This document shows positions 1-10,560 of a DNA stretch of 64,000 nt, piece after piece. The DNA is taken from assembly GCF_022678645.1 (NCBI RefSeq), contig NZ_JALBWV010000001.1:248001-312000 (forward strand), in the 5' to 3' direction. Positions within the stretch are counted from its first letter, which is position 1. Each line of letters opens with the position of its first letter. Under the pieces are notes generated by a model that did no database searches, had not been told where the DNA came from, and was given only the letters and a program-made list of their open reading frames with translations. A program made the position numbers and the translations under genes. This DNA is from Saccharopolyspora soli (lineage in GTDB: Bacteria > Actinomycetota > Actinomycetes > Mycobacteriales > Pseudonocardiaceae).

Positions 1-446
1 AGATGCAGGCGGCCACCGAGAGCGCGGTGGCCGACGAGGAACGGTTCGCCGCGATGGAATCTGCGGTCGTCGCGAAGGAGCGGGCCGAGCAAGCACGCCG
101 GTGGCGCGAGGCCGGAACGGCGAGCCTGCGCTTCCACCAGGCGTTGATAGCGGTCCTGGGCAGTTGTCGGCTCGACGAGTTCTTCCGGACGCTGCTCGCC
201 CAGCTGCGATTGGCGTGGGCCGAGTCGTGTGACGAGGAGCAGTTCCAGCGTGGTTGGGCGGCCCGTGATCGGGAGTTGTTCGAGCTGCTGCGGCAAGGGC
301 GCCGCTCCCAGAGCGTCGGTGTTCTGCTGATCTACCTGGAGGACTCCGAACGGCAGGTGCTCGATGGGCTTCGTCGGGCCCGAAGTGTGCAACAGCGGGG
401 AAATGTGGGCGGTGCGTTCCTCGCGCACGAGTCAGGGGAGGAATGA
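1..446 (+). CDS. GntR/FadR-type regulator, C-terminal FCD domain (5' end outside window)
   Basis: Only the last ~147 codons are present; the gene enters from the left and its first complete codon is at position 3. The fragment is all-helical, with an FCD-like core (an LRFHQALIAVLGS segment, then FFRTLLAQLRLAW) and a late ledge ending YLEDSERQVLDGL, as in ligand-binding FadR C-terminal domains, where metal-binding Asp/His residues sense small organic acids. The DNA-binding winged helix would lie upstream and cannot be seen. The stop is one base before the next gene's ATG, so the two are probably cotranscribed. Effector and targets are unknown. Confidence 0.6.
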   Translation, partial: MQAATESAVADEERFAAMESAVVAKERAEQARRWREAGTASLRFHQALIAVLGSCRLDEFFRTLLAQLRLAWAESCDEEQFQRGWAARDRELFELLRQGRRSQSVGVLLIYLEDSERQVLDGLRRARSVQQRGNVGGAFLAHESGEE

Positions 447-447
447 G

Positions 448-1302
448 ATGGGATCACCCGCGGCTTCGTACCAGCCGACAGTTGGCAGCGTCATGGACGT
501 CGACCGGGACTTCTACGACCGGCTCGCCCAGCACACCGAGAGCCGGACGCTCGTCGAACGCTTCGTGATCCCGATCCGGTCGGGTCGCGCATGGGAAGTG
601 CCCGCTGGTTGGTTGTGCCGGGTGAGCACCCCGGAAGGACCGCAATGCGGGGACTTCAACGTCTGGAACCGGCACAACCCGCGGGAGCGCCTGTGGGCGT
701 CGCGCACTCGCCAGTTGCAGAGCGCGCACGTGACCCAGTACGACCGGCTCTGGTCAACGCTGCCGCACTTGCGCCCGCTGTTGACGATCACGGCCGATTC
801 CCTGGAGTGGTACGGGGTGGACAGCGATGGTGCTCGGGTGCACGACCTGCTCGGCTCGCGGTGCGATCCGTACGTCAACCGGATCCTCACCGGCGAGGAC
901 TTCGACTTCCACTGCCACTCGAACCTGACTCGCGCTGTGCTGCCGTACGGTTTGACCGAGTTCGACGTGCACGACGTGCTGAACATCTTCACCTGCACCG
1001 GTCTCAACGACCGGGACGAGTACTACATGAAGCCGTCACCGGCGGAGGCGGGCGACTTCTTCGAGTTCTTCGCGGAGCAGGACCTGCTCTGCGCGTTGTC
1101 CACCTGCCCGGCCGGTGATCTCTCGATTCCGTTCTGGGGCCCCGATGCTCGCGATCCCATCGAGGTGTGCCGACCGCTCGCCGTGGAGGTCTACCGCCCT
1201 GCGGACGAGCTGACGGACGGCTGGAGCACGCCACCCATCGCCGCCTACCGAGGTCTGCACGGCATGGCACTGCCGGAGCGGCCCACGGGCCAGCCCGGCT
1301 AG
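448..1302 (+). CDS. DUF1989 (urea carboxylase-associated) family protein
   Basis: A 284-residue cytosolic protein starting at the ATG one base after the previous stop; the strong ribosome site AGGGGAGG at about 433-440 decides this start over an in-frame ATG further upstream. The family features visible are GDFNVWNRHNPRERLW near residue 70 and the HCHSNLTRAVLPYGLTE segment near residue 155, followed by FTCTGLNDRDEYYMKPSPA. DUF1989 proteins often sit beside urea carboxylase/allophanate hydrolase or aminomethyl-transfer genes and may bind metal through conserved Cys/His, but no member's reaction is firmly known to me. Here no urea genes are adjacent, only the regulator fragment upstream, so the substrate is open. 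Confidence 0.75.
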   Translation: MGSPAASYQPTVGSVMDVDRDFYDRLAQHTESRTLVERFVIPIRSGRAWEVPAGWLCRVSTPEGPQCGDFNVWNRHNPRERLWASRTRQLQSAHVTQYDRLWSTLPHLRPLLTITADSLEWYGVDSDGARVHDLLGSRCDPYVNRILTGEDFDFHCHSNLTRAVLPYGLTEFDVHDVLNIFTCTGLNDRDEYYMKPSPAEAGDFFEFFAEQDLLCALSTCPAGDLSIPFWGPDARDPIEVCRPLAVEVYRPADELTDGWSTPPIAAYRGLHGMALPERPTGQPG

Positions 1303-1513
1303 CGGCGTCTTGCCCGGCGAACATCCACATAGGACTGGCTGGCCGGTGGATTTCGGTCATAGCTGGCGATTCGGGCGGTCGTTCGGTGCGCGGGCACGCC
1401 GTCGTCGTCGGGTCGATCGCATCTGTTGGACTTCGAGGTCGGGGTTTGGGCAGAGTGGGCATGTTCGCGATCTGATCGCGGACGCCTTCGTCGGTCGACA
1501 CGAGAGGACTTCG

Positions 1514-2554
1514 ATGGACTACGTCGCCGCACCCGACCGCTACCGCACAGCGATGCGGTACCGCCGCACCGGCCGGTCGGGACTCGACCTCCCCGTGCTG
1601 TCCCTCGGGTACTGGCACAACTTCGGCGACGACCGTCCCTTCGAGGTTCAGCGGGCCATCGCACGCCGCGCCTTCGACCTCGGGATCACGCACCACGACC
1701 TCGCGAACAACTACGGGCCGCCCTACGGCGCCGCTGAGATCAACTTCGGCCGCCTGATGCGGGAGGACTTCGCGCCGTACCGCGACGAGCTGGTGATCTC
1801 CACGAAGGCCGGGTGGGACATGTGGCCCGGCCCCTACGGGCAGGGTGGTGGTTCGCGCAAGTACGTGCTCGCCTCCCTCGACCAGTCGCTGCGGCGGATG
1901 GGGCTGGACTACGTCGACATCTTCTACTCGCACCGGCTCGACGAGAGCACGCCGCTGGAGGAGACGATGGGTGCGCTCGACACCGCGGTGCGCCAAGGCA
2001 AGGCCCTCTACGTGGGGATCTCCTCCTACGACGCGGAGCGCACCCGGCAGGCCGCCGCCATCCTGCGAGAACTCGGGACCCCGCTGCTGATCCACCAGCC
2101 GTCCTACTCGATGTTGAACCGGTGGATCGAGAAGGACGGTTTGCTCGACGCCGCCGGTGAGCTCGGCATCGGTGTCATCGGATTCACCGCGCTCGCGCAA
2201 GGCATCCTCACCGACCGCTACCTCAACGGCATTCCCTGGGATTCGCGAGCCGTGCAGGGCAAGTCCTTGGACCCCGCTTGGCTCTCCGAGGAGATGCTCC
2301 GGCGCCTGCGTGCGCTGAACGAGATCGCCAAGCGGCGAGGCCAGACGCTCGCGCAGTTGGCGCTGGCGTGGGCACTGCGGGATGAGCGGGTCACCTCGCT
2401 GGTCATCGGCGCATCCACGGTCCGCCAACTCGAACAGAACGTCGCGGCGCTGGACAACCTTCCGCTGTCCGCTGACGAACTCGCCGAGATCGACCAGCAC
2501 GCATTGGACGGCGGGATCGATCTGTGGAAGGACACGCCTGACGGCGAGGCATAG
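1514..2554 (+). CDS. Aldo/keto reductase, L-glyceraldehyde-3-phosphate reductase (YghZ) type
   Basis: A 346-residue NADPH-dependent aldo/keto reductase with a TIM-barrel fold. The catalytic tetrad is visible in order: Asp and Tyr in HHDLANNYGPPYG (about residues 57-69), Lys in ISTKAGWDMWPGPYGQGG (about 96-112) and His in FYSHRLDE (about 138). The YSMLNRWIE and ALAQGILTDRYL segments and the C-terminal IGASTVRQLEQNV are typical of the YghZ/Gpr clade, which detoxifies L-glyceraldehyde 3-phosphate and methylglyoxal. I chose the ATG at 1514 because the conserved family start (RYRTAMRYRRTGRSG) follows at once; the open frame runs further upstream but is not protein-like. It stands alone, about 210 bases after the DUF1989 gene. 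Confidence 0.85.
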   Translation: MDYVAAPDRYRTAMRYRRTGRSGLDLPVLSLGYWHNFGDDRPFEVQRAIARRAFDLGITHHDLANNYGPPYGAAEINFGRLMREDFAPYRDELVISTKAGWDMWPGPYGQGGGSRKYVLASLDQSLRRMGLDYVDIFYSHRLDESTPLEETMGALDTAVRQGKALYVGISSYDAERTRQAAAILRELGTPLLIHQPSYSMLNRWIEKDGLLDAAGELGIGVIGFTALAQGILTDRYLNGIPWDSRAVQGKSLDPAWLSEEMLRRLRALNEIAKRRGQTLAQLALAWALRDERVTSLVIGASTVRQLEQNVAALDNLPLSADELAEIDQHALDGGIDLWKDTPDGEA

Positions 2555-2713
2555 CCGCCAGCTCAACTGGCATCCGTCGGTTGTGGACCCATCGTCGAAC
2601 GCGAGTTCTCGGGTGTCCGCTACTTGTCGGCTGGGCCTACTTCGCGGCGATCCTGACGGCCGAATTGCTCGTTCGGCGTTTCGCGGTTGCGGGTGGGTCT
2701 TCGCGGCTGCCCG

Positions 2714-2809
2714 ATGATCACCGGTCTGCTGGAGATGATCATTTCGAGTGGGCTGCCGCATTTGTCGGTGAACTCGCAGTCGCTTCTCGACTGCGAAGTT
2801 GTCCGATGA
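2714..2809 (+). pseudogene. Possible decayed fragment of the Tn3-transposase-like segment found downstream
   Basis: The 389-base stretch 2555-2943 has no convincing gene. Within it a 31-codon frame (starting MITGLLEMII, ending LLDCEVVR) lines up without gaps over 30 residues with an internal segment of the following gene (ITDMLVGVLIG to RLDCEVPR), with about 10 identities. A 15-base string, CTCGACTGCGAAGTT, is identical at 2786-2800 and 3850-3864 and sits in the same reading position in both. This suggests a second, badly decayed copy of the same element. Part of it also forms the inverted repeat CGCAGTCG / CGACTGCG at about 2775-2795. The rest of the gap shows nothing I can name. Confidence 0.3.
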
Positions 2810-2943
2810 AACGCGCCTTTTCCGCGCCGAAGCCGTCTCGTGACGAGCTGCTGGCGGGCATCGAACCGTTATCGCTCGATCGTGTCGCGGGTGTGAAAGC
2901 TAGCTTTCGGGTGCGCATTGCGCGGACAGGGGGCGAATGAATC

Positions 2944-4506
2944 TTGAACCTTGGAAAAGAGGGAATCGATGATGCGGGGCCGAACTGGGACGAGCCCACC
3001 GTTTCCCTCCGCACTGCTGAATTAGTTTCAGGTACCGCCCCGGTTCCGGTCGACTCCGGCAACGGTGCGGGAGCGGGCCACGCCGGGTCGAACTCGGCAT
3101 TGCATGCTGCGCCGCCGGACGAACACCCGGCCAGCAGCGCACCCGGACTTCGCCACGCTGGGGAGGCGGATGTCCTGCGGTGGTCGGCATGGCTGGCCAA
3201 CGAGATCGAGCACATCGGACTGGACTGGGACCGCTTGGCGGCGGCATTGCAGGCGCACTGCCGCGTCGAACGGTTCGAGCGTCCGAGCCGGACGCAGATC
3301 GAGACCGCGGTGACCCTGGCCTCGCTCCAGTTCGAGGCGAGGTCGTGCGAGCGCATCGCGGCGCGACTCGGGGCCGCTGCCGAAGGGCTCGAAGCCCTGC
3401 TGACTGATGCGAAAGCCCGTTACGGACTCCTGTTGGCCGAGCTCCAGCAGGACGTGGGCGCGGTCAGCTTGGGCGCGCTGATCCGCGAGATCGACGAACT
3501 CGCCTCCGTGCAGGCCCTGGGCCTGCCGACCATGCTGCTGGCGAAGCTGCATTCCGACTCCGACGAGGACGGCCTGGAGTTCCTCATCCGGGAAATCGAC
3601 CAGCAGGCCGCGCTGCAGGCGTTGTGCCTGCCGACGGGGCTCTTCGACGGTGTACCGGCGGCGCTGGTCGATGCGTGGCGCGCTCAGGCGGCGCGCTCGA
3701 AGCCCGAGGAACTGCTGGCCTTACCAGCGGATGTCAGGCTGACGCAGGTGGCCGCGCTGTGCTCGGCACGCCGCGGCGAGATCACCGACATGCTCGTCGG
3801 GGTCCTGATCGGATTGGTCGACCAACTCCAGCGACGGGCGGAGCATCGGCTCGACTGCGAAGTTCCCCGGCAACCGCTGTCCGAGAACGAGCGGGACGCC
3901 CTGCTGCTTCGGCTGGCCAGGACAGCGCTGGAAAGCCCGGACGACACCGTTCGGGACGCGCTGTATCCCATCGTGAGCGAGAAGAGCCTGCGGGAATTGC
4001 TGCGCGACAGCGAACGAGGCGAACCCGTTCAGGCCCGGCGGGAACGTGCCGTGTTGCGCAGCACGTACTCGTCCTACTACCAGCAGGTGCTGTTGCTGGT
4101 GGTGGGGGGTTTGGAGTTTCGCTGCCGCGAAACCGCGAGCTGGCCGATCATGGCCGCGCTGGGCGAACTCATGGACGACTACACCAGGGTTTGGGGCACC
4201 GCCCGCTACTACGAGGCCGAGCAGAACATACCCGTGGCGGGAATCGTGCCGAAAACGTGGCAGTCGGCCGTGGTGGATGGGCAGGGCCGCATCGAGCGCG
4301 TGCTGTACCAGCTGTGCGTGCTGGTGTCGCTCTGCGAGTTCGCCCGTCGCGGGAAAATCTACGTCGCCGGAGCCAGCGAGTGGGGTACGCCCAACCCATC
4401 GCGGGCCGTGGAAGGCGCGCACCGGCCCCGGCAACCGGTAGAACCCAACGAGATCATCGCGTGGCCCAACATGGACGACCGGCGCGTCGACCAGCCTGGG
4501 AACTGA
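2944..4506 (+). CDS. Tn3-family transposase-like protein, lacking the catalytic C-terminal half
   Basis: An open frame of 520 codons from a TTG; the true start is uncertain because residues 1-70 look disordered and unrelated. From about residue 75 it follows the N-terminal and linker regions of Tn3-family transposases (DUF4158 tail and following): a HCRVERFERPSR segment, ALGLP helices, REGEITDMLV-like helix around residue 280, a TVRDALYPIVSEKSLRELL stretch, YSSYYQQVLLLVVGGLEFRC, and IVPKTWQSAVVDGQGR to GKIYVAGASEWG. Family members are about 1000 residues; this one stops just before the DDE catalytic domain, so it cannot transpose. A 35-residue unit is duplicated in tandem (repeat anchors LIREID at about residues 179 and 214). 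There are no internal stops, so it may be recently truncated or kept for another role. No terminal inverted repeats or resolvase are visible. Confidence 0.65.
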   Translation: MNLGKEGIDDAGPNWDEPTVSLRTAELVSGTAPVPVDSGNGAGAGHAGSNSALHAAPPDEHPASSAPGLRHAGEADVLRWSAWLANEIEHIGLDWDRLAAALQAHCRVERFERPSRTQIETAVTLASLQFEARSCERIAARLGAAAEGLEALLTDAKARYGLLLAELQQDVGAVSLGALIREIDELASVQALGLPTMLLAKLHSDSDEDGLEFLIREIDQQAALQALCLPTGLFDGVPAALVDAWRAQAARSKPEELLALPADVRLTQVAALCSARRGEITDMLVGVLIGLVDQLQRRAEHRLDCEVPRQPLSENERDALLLRLARTALESPDDTVRDALYPIVSEKSLRELLRDSERGEPVQARRERAVLRSTYSSYYQQVLLLVVGGLEFRCRETASWPIMAALGELMDDYTRVWGTARYYEAEQNIPVAGIVPKTWQSAVVDGQGRIERVLYQLCVLVSLCEFARRGKIYVAGASEWGTPNPSRAVEGAHRPRQPVEPNEIIAWPNMDDRRVDQPGN

Positions 4507-4541
4507 GAGGGTGTGCGCGAGTCAGTCCGCGCACCCTCTTT
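4507..4541. terminator. Bidirectional terminator between transposase-like gene and gnd
   Basis: An 11-bp stem (GAGGG TGCGCG against CGCGCACCCTC, with a two-base TG bulge in the left arm) closes an eight-base loop and is followed by TTT on the plus strand. It begins at the base after one stop codon and ends next to the stop of the convergent gnd gene, so it can serve both strands. Confidence 0.65.
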
Positions 4542-4542
4542 G

Positions 4543-5982
4543 CTAGGCCGACACCTCGGAGCGGTCTGCTCCCCACAGGGTGTGGAACGAACCTTCGCGG
4601 TCGGTGCGGCGGTAGGTGTGGGCGCCGAAGTAGTCCCGTTGACCTTGGGTGAGCGCTGCTGGCAGCCGGTCCGCGCGCAGTGCGTCGTAGTACGCGAGCG
4701 CTGCGGCGAAGCCCGGCGTCGGCACGCCCTGGCGCACTGCGGCGACCAGGACCTCCCGCCAGTCGTCCTGGGCTGCTGCGATCTCCTGGGCGAACGTTTC
4801 GTCGGACAGCAGGCTCGGGAGGTCGGGGCGCGTGTCGTAGGCGGCGCGGATGCGGTCCAGGAACGCGGCGCGGATGATGCATCCGCCGCGCCAGATCGAG
4901 GCGACCCCGCCCAGGTCGACGTTCCAGCCGTACTCGGCGCTACCCGCGGCGATCTCGTGGAATCCCTGCGTGTACGACACGATCTTGGACGCGTACAGCG
5001 CCTGCTCGACTCGGTCGGCGAACGCGGCGGCCTCGGACTCGCCCAGCGGCTTGGCCGTGGGACCCGCGAGCCCGCGCGAGGCTTCGCGCAGCGCGGTGTG
5101 GCCGGACAGCGAGCGCGCGAACACCGCCTCGGCGATGCCGGAGACCGGGACGCCCAGTTCGAGCGCGATCTGCACGGTCCAGCGACCGGTGCCCTTCTGC
5201 TCGGCCTGGTCCTGGACCACGTCCACGAACGGCTTGCCGGTTGCCGCATCCACGTGCGAGAGCACCTCGGCGGTGATCTCGATCAGGTAGGAGTCGAGGC
5301 GGCCGGTGTTCCAGGTGCGGAAGATGTCCGCGATCTGGGCGGGGGAGTGGCCCGCGACGTCGCGCAGCAGCTGGTACGCCTCGGCGATCAGCTGCATGTC
5401 CGCGTACTCGATGCCGTTGTGCACCATCTTCACGAAGTGGCCCGCACCGTCCGGGCCGATGTGCGTCACGCAGGGCGCGCCGTCGTTGGCCTTGGCGGAG
5501 ATCTTCTCCAGCATCGGTCCGAGCGAGGCGTAGGACTCGTCGGAGCCGCCGGGCATGATGCTGGGTCCGTGCAGCGCGCCCTCCTCACCGCCGGAGATAC
5601 CGGTGCCGACGAAGTGGATGCCCTGTTCGCGGAGGTCGCGTTCCCGGCGCCGGGTGTCCGCGAAGTGCGCGTTGCCGCCGTCGATGATCATGTCGCCGGG
5701 CTCCAGCAGCGGCGCGAACTCCTGGATCACCGCGTCGGTGGGGTCACCGGCCTTCACCATGATGACCAGGCGACGGGGGCGTTCCAGCGCCGCGACGAAG
5801 TCGGCGGCGGTCTCGGCCGGGACGAATTTGCCCTCGTGGCCGAACTCCTCCAGCAAGGCGCGGGTCCGCGACGGGGTGCGGTTGTGCACGGCGACCGGGT
5901 AGCCGTTGCGGGCGAAGTTGCGGGCGAGGTTGCGGCCCATGACCGCGAGCCCGGTGATGCCGATTTGGGCTGAAGTGCTCAT
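4543..5982 (-). CDS. gnd: 6-phosphogluconate dehydrogenase, decarboxylating
   Basis: Oxidises and decarboxylates 6-phosphogluconate to ribulose 5-phosphate in the oxidative pentose phosphate pathway, making NADPH in the cytosol. At 479 residues it is the usual length of the long-chain family. The N-terminal nucleotide-binding loop is GLAVMGRNLARN (about 10-21), followed by IIDGGNAHFADT, the substrate loop GTGISGGEEGALHGPSIMPGGS split across about 127-148, the catalytic MVHNGIEYADMQ around 182, and the family signature DQAEQKGTGRW near 252. The start ATG has AGGAG six bases upstream. It is monocistronic, convergent with the transposase-like gene; the 250 bases upstream separate it from fumC. 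The shadow frame on the opposite strand is long but not protein-like. Confidence 0.95.
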   Translation of the reverse strand: MSTSAQIGITGLAVMGRNLARNFARNGYPVAVHNRTPSRTRALLEEFGHEGKFVPAETAADFVAALERPRRLVIMVKAGDPTDAVIQEFAPLLEPGDMIIDGGNAHFADTRRRERDLREQGIHFVGTGISGGEEGALHGPSIMPGGSDESYASLGPMLEKISAKANDGAPCVTHIGPDGAGHFVKMVHNGIEYADMQLIAEAYQLLRDVAGHSPAQIADIFRTWNTGRLDSYLIEITAEVLSHVDAATGKPFVDVVQDQAEQKGTGRWTVQIALELGVPVSGIAEAVFARSLSGHTALREASRGLAGPTAKPLGESEAAAFADRVEQALYASKIVSYTQGFHEIAAGSAEYGWNVDLGGVASIWRGGCIIRAAFLDRIRAAYDTRPDLPSLLSDETFAQEIAAAQDDWREVLVAAVRQGVPTPGFAAALAYYDALRADRLPAALTQGQRDYFGAHTYRRTDREGSFHTLWGADRSEVSA

Positions 5983-6233
5983 GCGGGTAGCTCCTGTTTG
6001 GTTGCACGCCGCTGGTGCGCGCTCGCGTCATCGACGCGCCGCGGCACCCGTGGCCCATGTTCCTCAATTCTCGACCAACGCTGCGGACGGCGCAGGTCTT
6101 CCATCTCCGGTGGGCAGGTTTTCGCAACTGGTCAGCGCCCCTGCTGCGCCAAGGCGAACGCCGAGCCTCGATGAACCGCTGCGACGTGCTCGGTGTGAAT
6201 CCTCCACAAAGGACGCATTCGTCGGTGGGATCG

Positions 6234-7720
<1,487 letters not shown>

Positions 7721-7724
<4 letters not shown>

Positions 7725-9433
7725 GCTCCCCGAACGGGCCGGTAGATCGGCTGCCACATCGCGTCGCGGACCTGCTGGTGCACGTCGTGCAGCTCGGCGC
7801 GAGCAAGACCTTCCTTGACCGCTTGGTCCGCCACGGCGGTGGCGACGGTGGCCGAGACCTCGCGGAGGTTGTCGACCTGGGGCAGCAGTGATGCGCCCGG
7901 AGCGTGCACGTCGACCAGGTGCGCGACGGCGTCGGCGGCCGCCAGGATCATCCCGGCGCTGACGCGGCGCGCCCGCGACACCACCGCACCGAGACCGAGA
8001 CCCGGATACAGCAGGGCGTTGTTGGCCTGGCCGATGGTGTACGTGGTGCCGCGGTAGGTGACCGGGCTGACGGGGATGCCGGTGGCGACCAGCGCGCGCC
8101 CGTCGGTCCAGCGGATCAGATCGCTGGGCATCGCCTCGATGCGCTCGGTCGGGTTGGAGATCGGGAAGATGATGGGCCGATCGGTGTGCGCGGCCATCTC
8201 CCGGACGATGGCTTCGGTGAACGCGCCGTGCACGGTGGAGGTGCCGAGCAGCATCGTCGGCTGGGCGTGCGCGACGACCTCAGCGAGCCCGATGCGGCCG
8301 TCCGCACCCCGCCAGTCGGCCACCTCGGCGGCCGGGCGGGCGTAGGGCACCTGGAAATCACGCAGGTCGCTCATGTCGTCGGTGAGCAGCCCCGGACGAT
8401 CGATGGCCCAGATCCGGCGAGTCGCCGCAGCGTGGTCGATGCCGTCGCGGACCATCGCGTCGCGCAACTGGTCGGCGATGCCGATCCCCGCGGTTCCTGA
8501 CCCGAAGATGACGATCCGCTGCTCGCGCATCGGTGTCGCGGCAACGCGCGACGCGCCCAGCAGGGCGGCGAGCACGACCGCGCCGGTGCCCTGCATGTCG
8601 TCGTTGAACGTGCAGATGCTGTCGGTGTACTTCTCCAGGATCCGCCGCCCGTTGGCCGGGCCGAAGTCCTCCCAGTGCAGCAGCGCGTGGGGGAACATCC
8701 GCGTGGCGGTGGAGACGTAGGAGTCGATGAAGTCGTCGTAGCGCTTCCCGCGGACCCGAGGGTGCTTGCTTCCCAGGTAGTCCGGGGCGTCCAGCAGTTC
8801 TTCGTTGTCGGTGCCGACGTCGAGGGCGACCGGGATGACGCGGGCGGGGTCGATCCCGGCGGCGGCGGTGTAGACGGCCAGCTTGCCGACGGCGATGTCG
8901 ATGCCGCCCACCCCCCAATCACCGATGCCCAGGATCTCCTCGGCGTCCGAGGCGACGACCAGGTCCACGCCATCGGCATCGAGGCCCAGGTCCTCGAAGG
9001 CGCGGGGGATGCCGTCGGGATCGTCGATGCAGAGGTAGATGCCGCGCGGGCGGCGGTATTCGGTGCTGTACTGCTTGATCGCCTGACCGACCGTCGGGTC
9101 GTACACGATCGGCAGCAGTTCGCGGAGGTGGTCGGAGAGCAGCCGGTAGAAAAGCACTTCGTTGCGGTCGTGCAGCGCGGTCAGGTAGACGTTCTTGAGC
9201 AGATCGGTCGGCTGCGCGTGGTACTGCCGGTACGCCCGCCTCGCCTGCTCCTCGATCGTCGTCACCGCCGACGGCAGCAGCCCGTCCAGGCCGAGTTGCG
9301 CACGTTCTTCCTGAGTGAACGCGGTCCCCTTGTTCAACAGCGGTGTCCGCAGAACCTCCAGACCGCGCAACGGTGTGCGATAACCACCGTCCGAGGTTCG
9401 TTCCAGGAGTTGATCTTTCGTGGTCGCACACAT
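7721..9433 (-). CDS. maeA: NAD-dependent malic enzyme (malate oxidoreductase, decarboxylating)
   Basis: Converts L-malate to pyruvate and CO2 with NAD(P)H formation. At 570 residues it matches the large SfcA/MaeA type (about 565) rather than the 400-residue short type. Visible features are [19 protein letters not shown] near 80-100, [11 protein letters not shown] near 108, the metal-site signature [18 protein letters not shown] near 273, and the dinucleotide fold [14 protein letters not shown] near 307. The clade usually prefers NAD; cofactor choice is inferred from length and motif only. The gene is first in a two-gene unit with fumC, whose start overlaps its stop by four bases. About 120 bases without features separate it from the hydrolase gene upstream. 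Confidence 0.9.
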
Positions 9434-9556
9434 GAGATGCCCTCCGGCGGTTTCGGGCCACTAGGTCGCGAAGCACGACAACGACGGCAGCGCACTCCAA
9501 CACCAGGCAACCAACTGCGGCTGCTCGTGATGAAGGGGCAAAGGTCTCTGGGTCCG

Positions 9557-10438
9557 CTATCGCGCGGTGCGGCCGATCCGCCGGTCGGTGGCTGCGGTGA
9601 CCGCTGCGGCGAACAATCGCGGCGACTCCAGCGGCAGGAAGTGGCCGACACCGTCGATGAAGCGGACATCGATGTCGCTGAAGAACTCGCCCAGCCGGTC
9701 CGACCACGTTCGCGGGAACAGCGGATCGTGCTCCGGCCACAGCACCGTCGTCGGCACGCTCATCCGCTGCTGCCGTTCCGGGGCGACTTCCGCGATGGAC
9801 CTGGCCACCGCACCAGCGCCCGCCCGGTACCAGGCGATCGAGGCGGCGAACGCGCCCGGCGGACCGTAGGCGGCCACCAGGTGGTCGAGGTGGGCCGGAT
9901 CGAGCGGGTGCTCCGGCCCCGACCAGTGGGTCCAGAAGTGCGCCAGGTAGTCGCGGACGGCCTCCGGTTTGCCGTCGATCAACTGCTCGACGAGCGGCAA
10001 CTGGTGGAACGCCTGGTACCAGAACTCGCGTTGGGCGTGCGCCTCCAGCACTCGTCGTCCGATGCCGGGCAGCGGAGGGGCGAGGACGAGCGAGCCGACC
10101 AGGTCCGGCCGATCTGCGGCCAGCGTCTGCGCGATGCGGCTACCGATGTCGTACCCGGCGATCACCGGCCGTTGCAGCGAGAGTTCTTCGATGAGCCCGG
10201 CAACACTGCGCGCCTGAGCCGCCGCGCTGTACTGCTCGGCCGGATCGGCGTCGTGCTTGTCGGACTCGCCGAACCCGCGCAGATCCGGGACCAGCACATC
10301 GGCCGAGTCGGCGAGCAGCGGCACCACCTCGCGGTAGTCGGCCCGATCGCCCGGCCAGCCGTGCAGCAGCACCACGCCAGGCCCCTGGCCAACCCGGTCG
10401 TAGGAGAGCTCGAAACCGTCAACGGCGGTGCTTCTCAT
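9557..10438 (-). CDS. Alpha/beta-fold hydrolase, epoxide hydrolase/dehalogenase-like
   Basis: A 293-residue cytosolic alpha/beta hydrolase. The oxyanion-hole loop HGWPGD lies near residue 27, the nucleophile elbow is GYDIGS near residue 95, so the nucleophile is Asp, as in epoxide hydrolases and haloalkane dehalogenases rather than Ser esterases, and the catalytic His is in GVGHFLPLE near residue 263. The cap region contains AWYRAGAGA. The start is the ATG at 10438; an in-frame extension upstream is not conserved in character. Divergent from the membrane-protein gene at 10561, so the 120-base gap holds both promoters. The substrate cannot be told; a simple ester-cleaving role is less likely with Asp as nucleophile. 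Confidence 0.8.
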   Translation of the reverse strand: MRSTAVDGFELSYDRVGQGPGVVLLHGWPGDRADYREVVPLLADSADVLVPDLRGFGESDKHDADPAEQYSAAAQARSVAGLIEELSLQRPVIAGYDIGSRIAQTLAADRPDLVGSLVLAPPLPGIGRRVLEAHAQREFWYQAFHQLPLVEQLIDGKPEAVRDYLAHFWTHWSGPEHPLDPAHLDHLVAAYGPPGAFAASIAWYRAGAGAVARSIAEVAPERQQRMSVPTTVLWPEHDPLFPRTWSDRLGEFFSDIDVRFIDGVGHFLPLESPRLFAAAVTAATDRRIGRTAR

Positions 10439-10560
10439 CGCGCGGCCCCAATACGTCCCGACCCATCCACTACGGACACCGTCTTCCGCACGGCACGAAG
10501 ATGCAAGCAACAGGAGGAGCCGCGCGGGGCCCCACACACGTCAGTCGGCACACTGGGGCC

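Noticed and set aside
1004..2761. 585-codon minus-strand frame
   Set aside because: Antisense to the aldo/keto reductase; Arg/Pro/Gly-rich with no domain. High-GC genes give long shadow frames.
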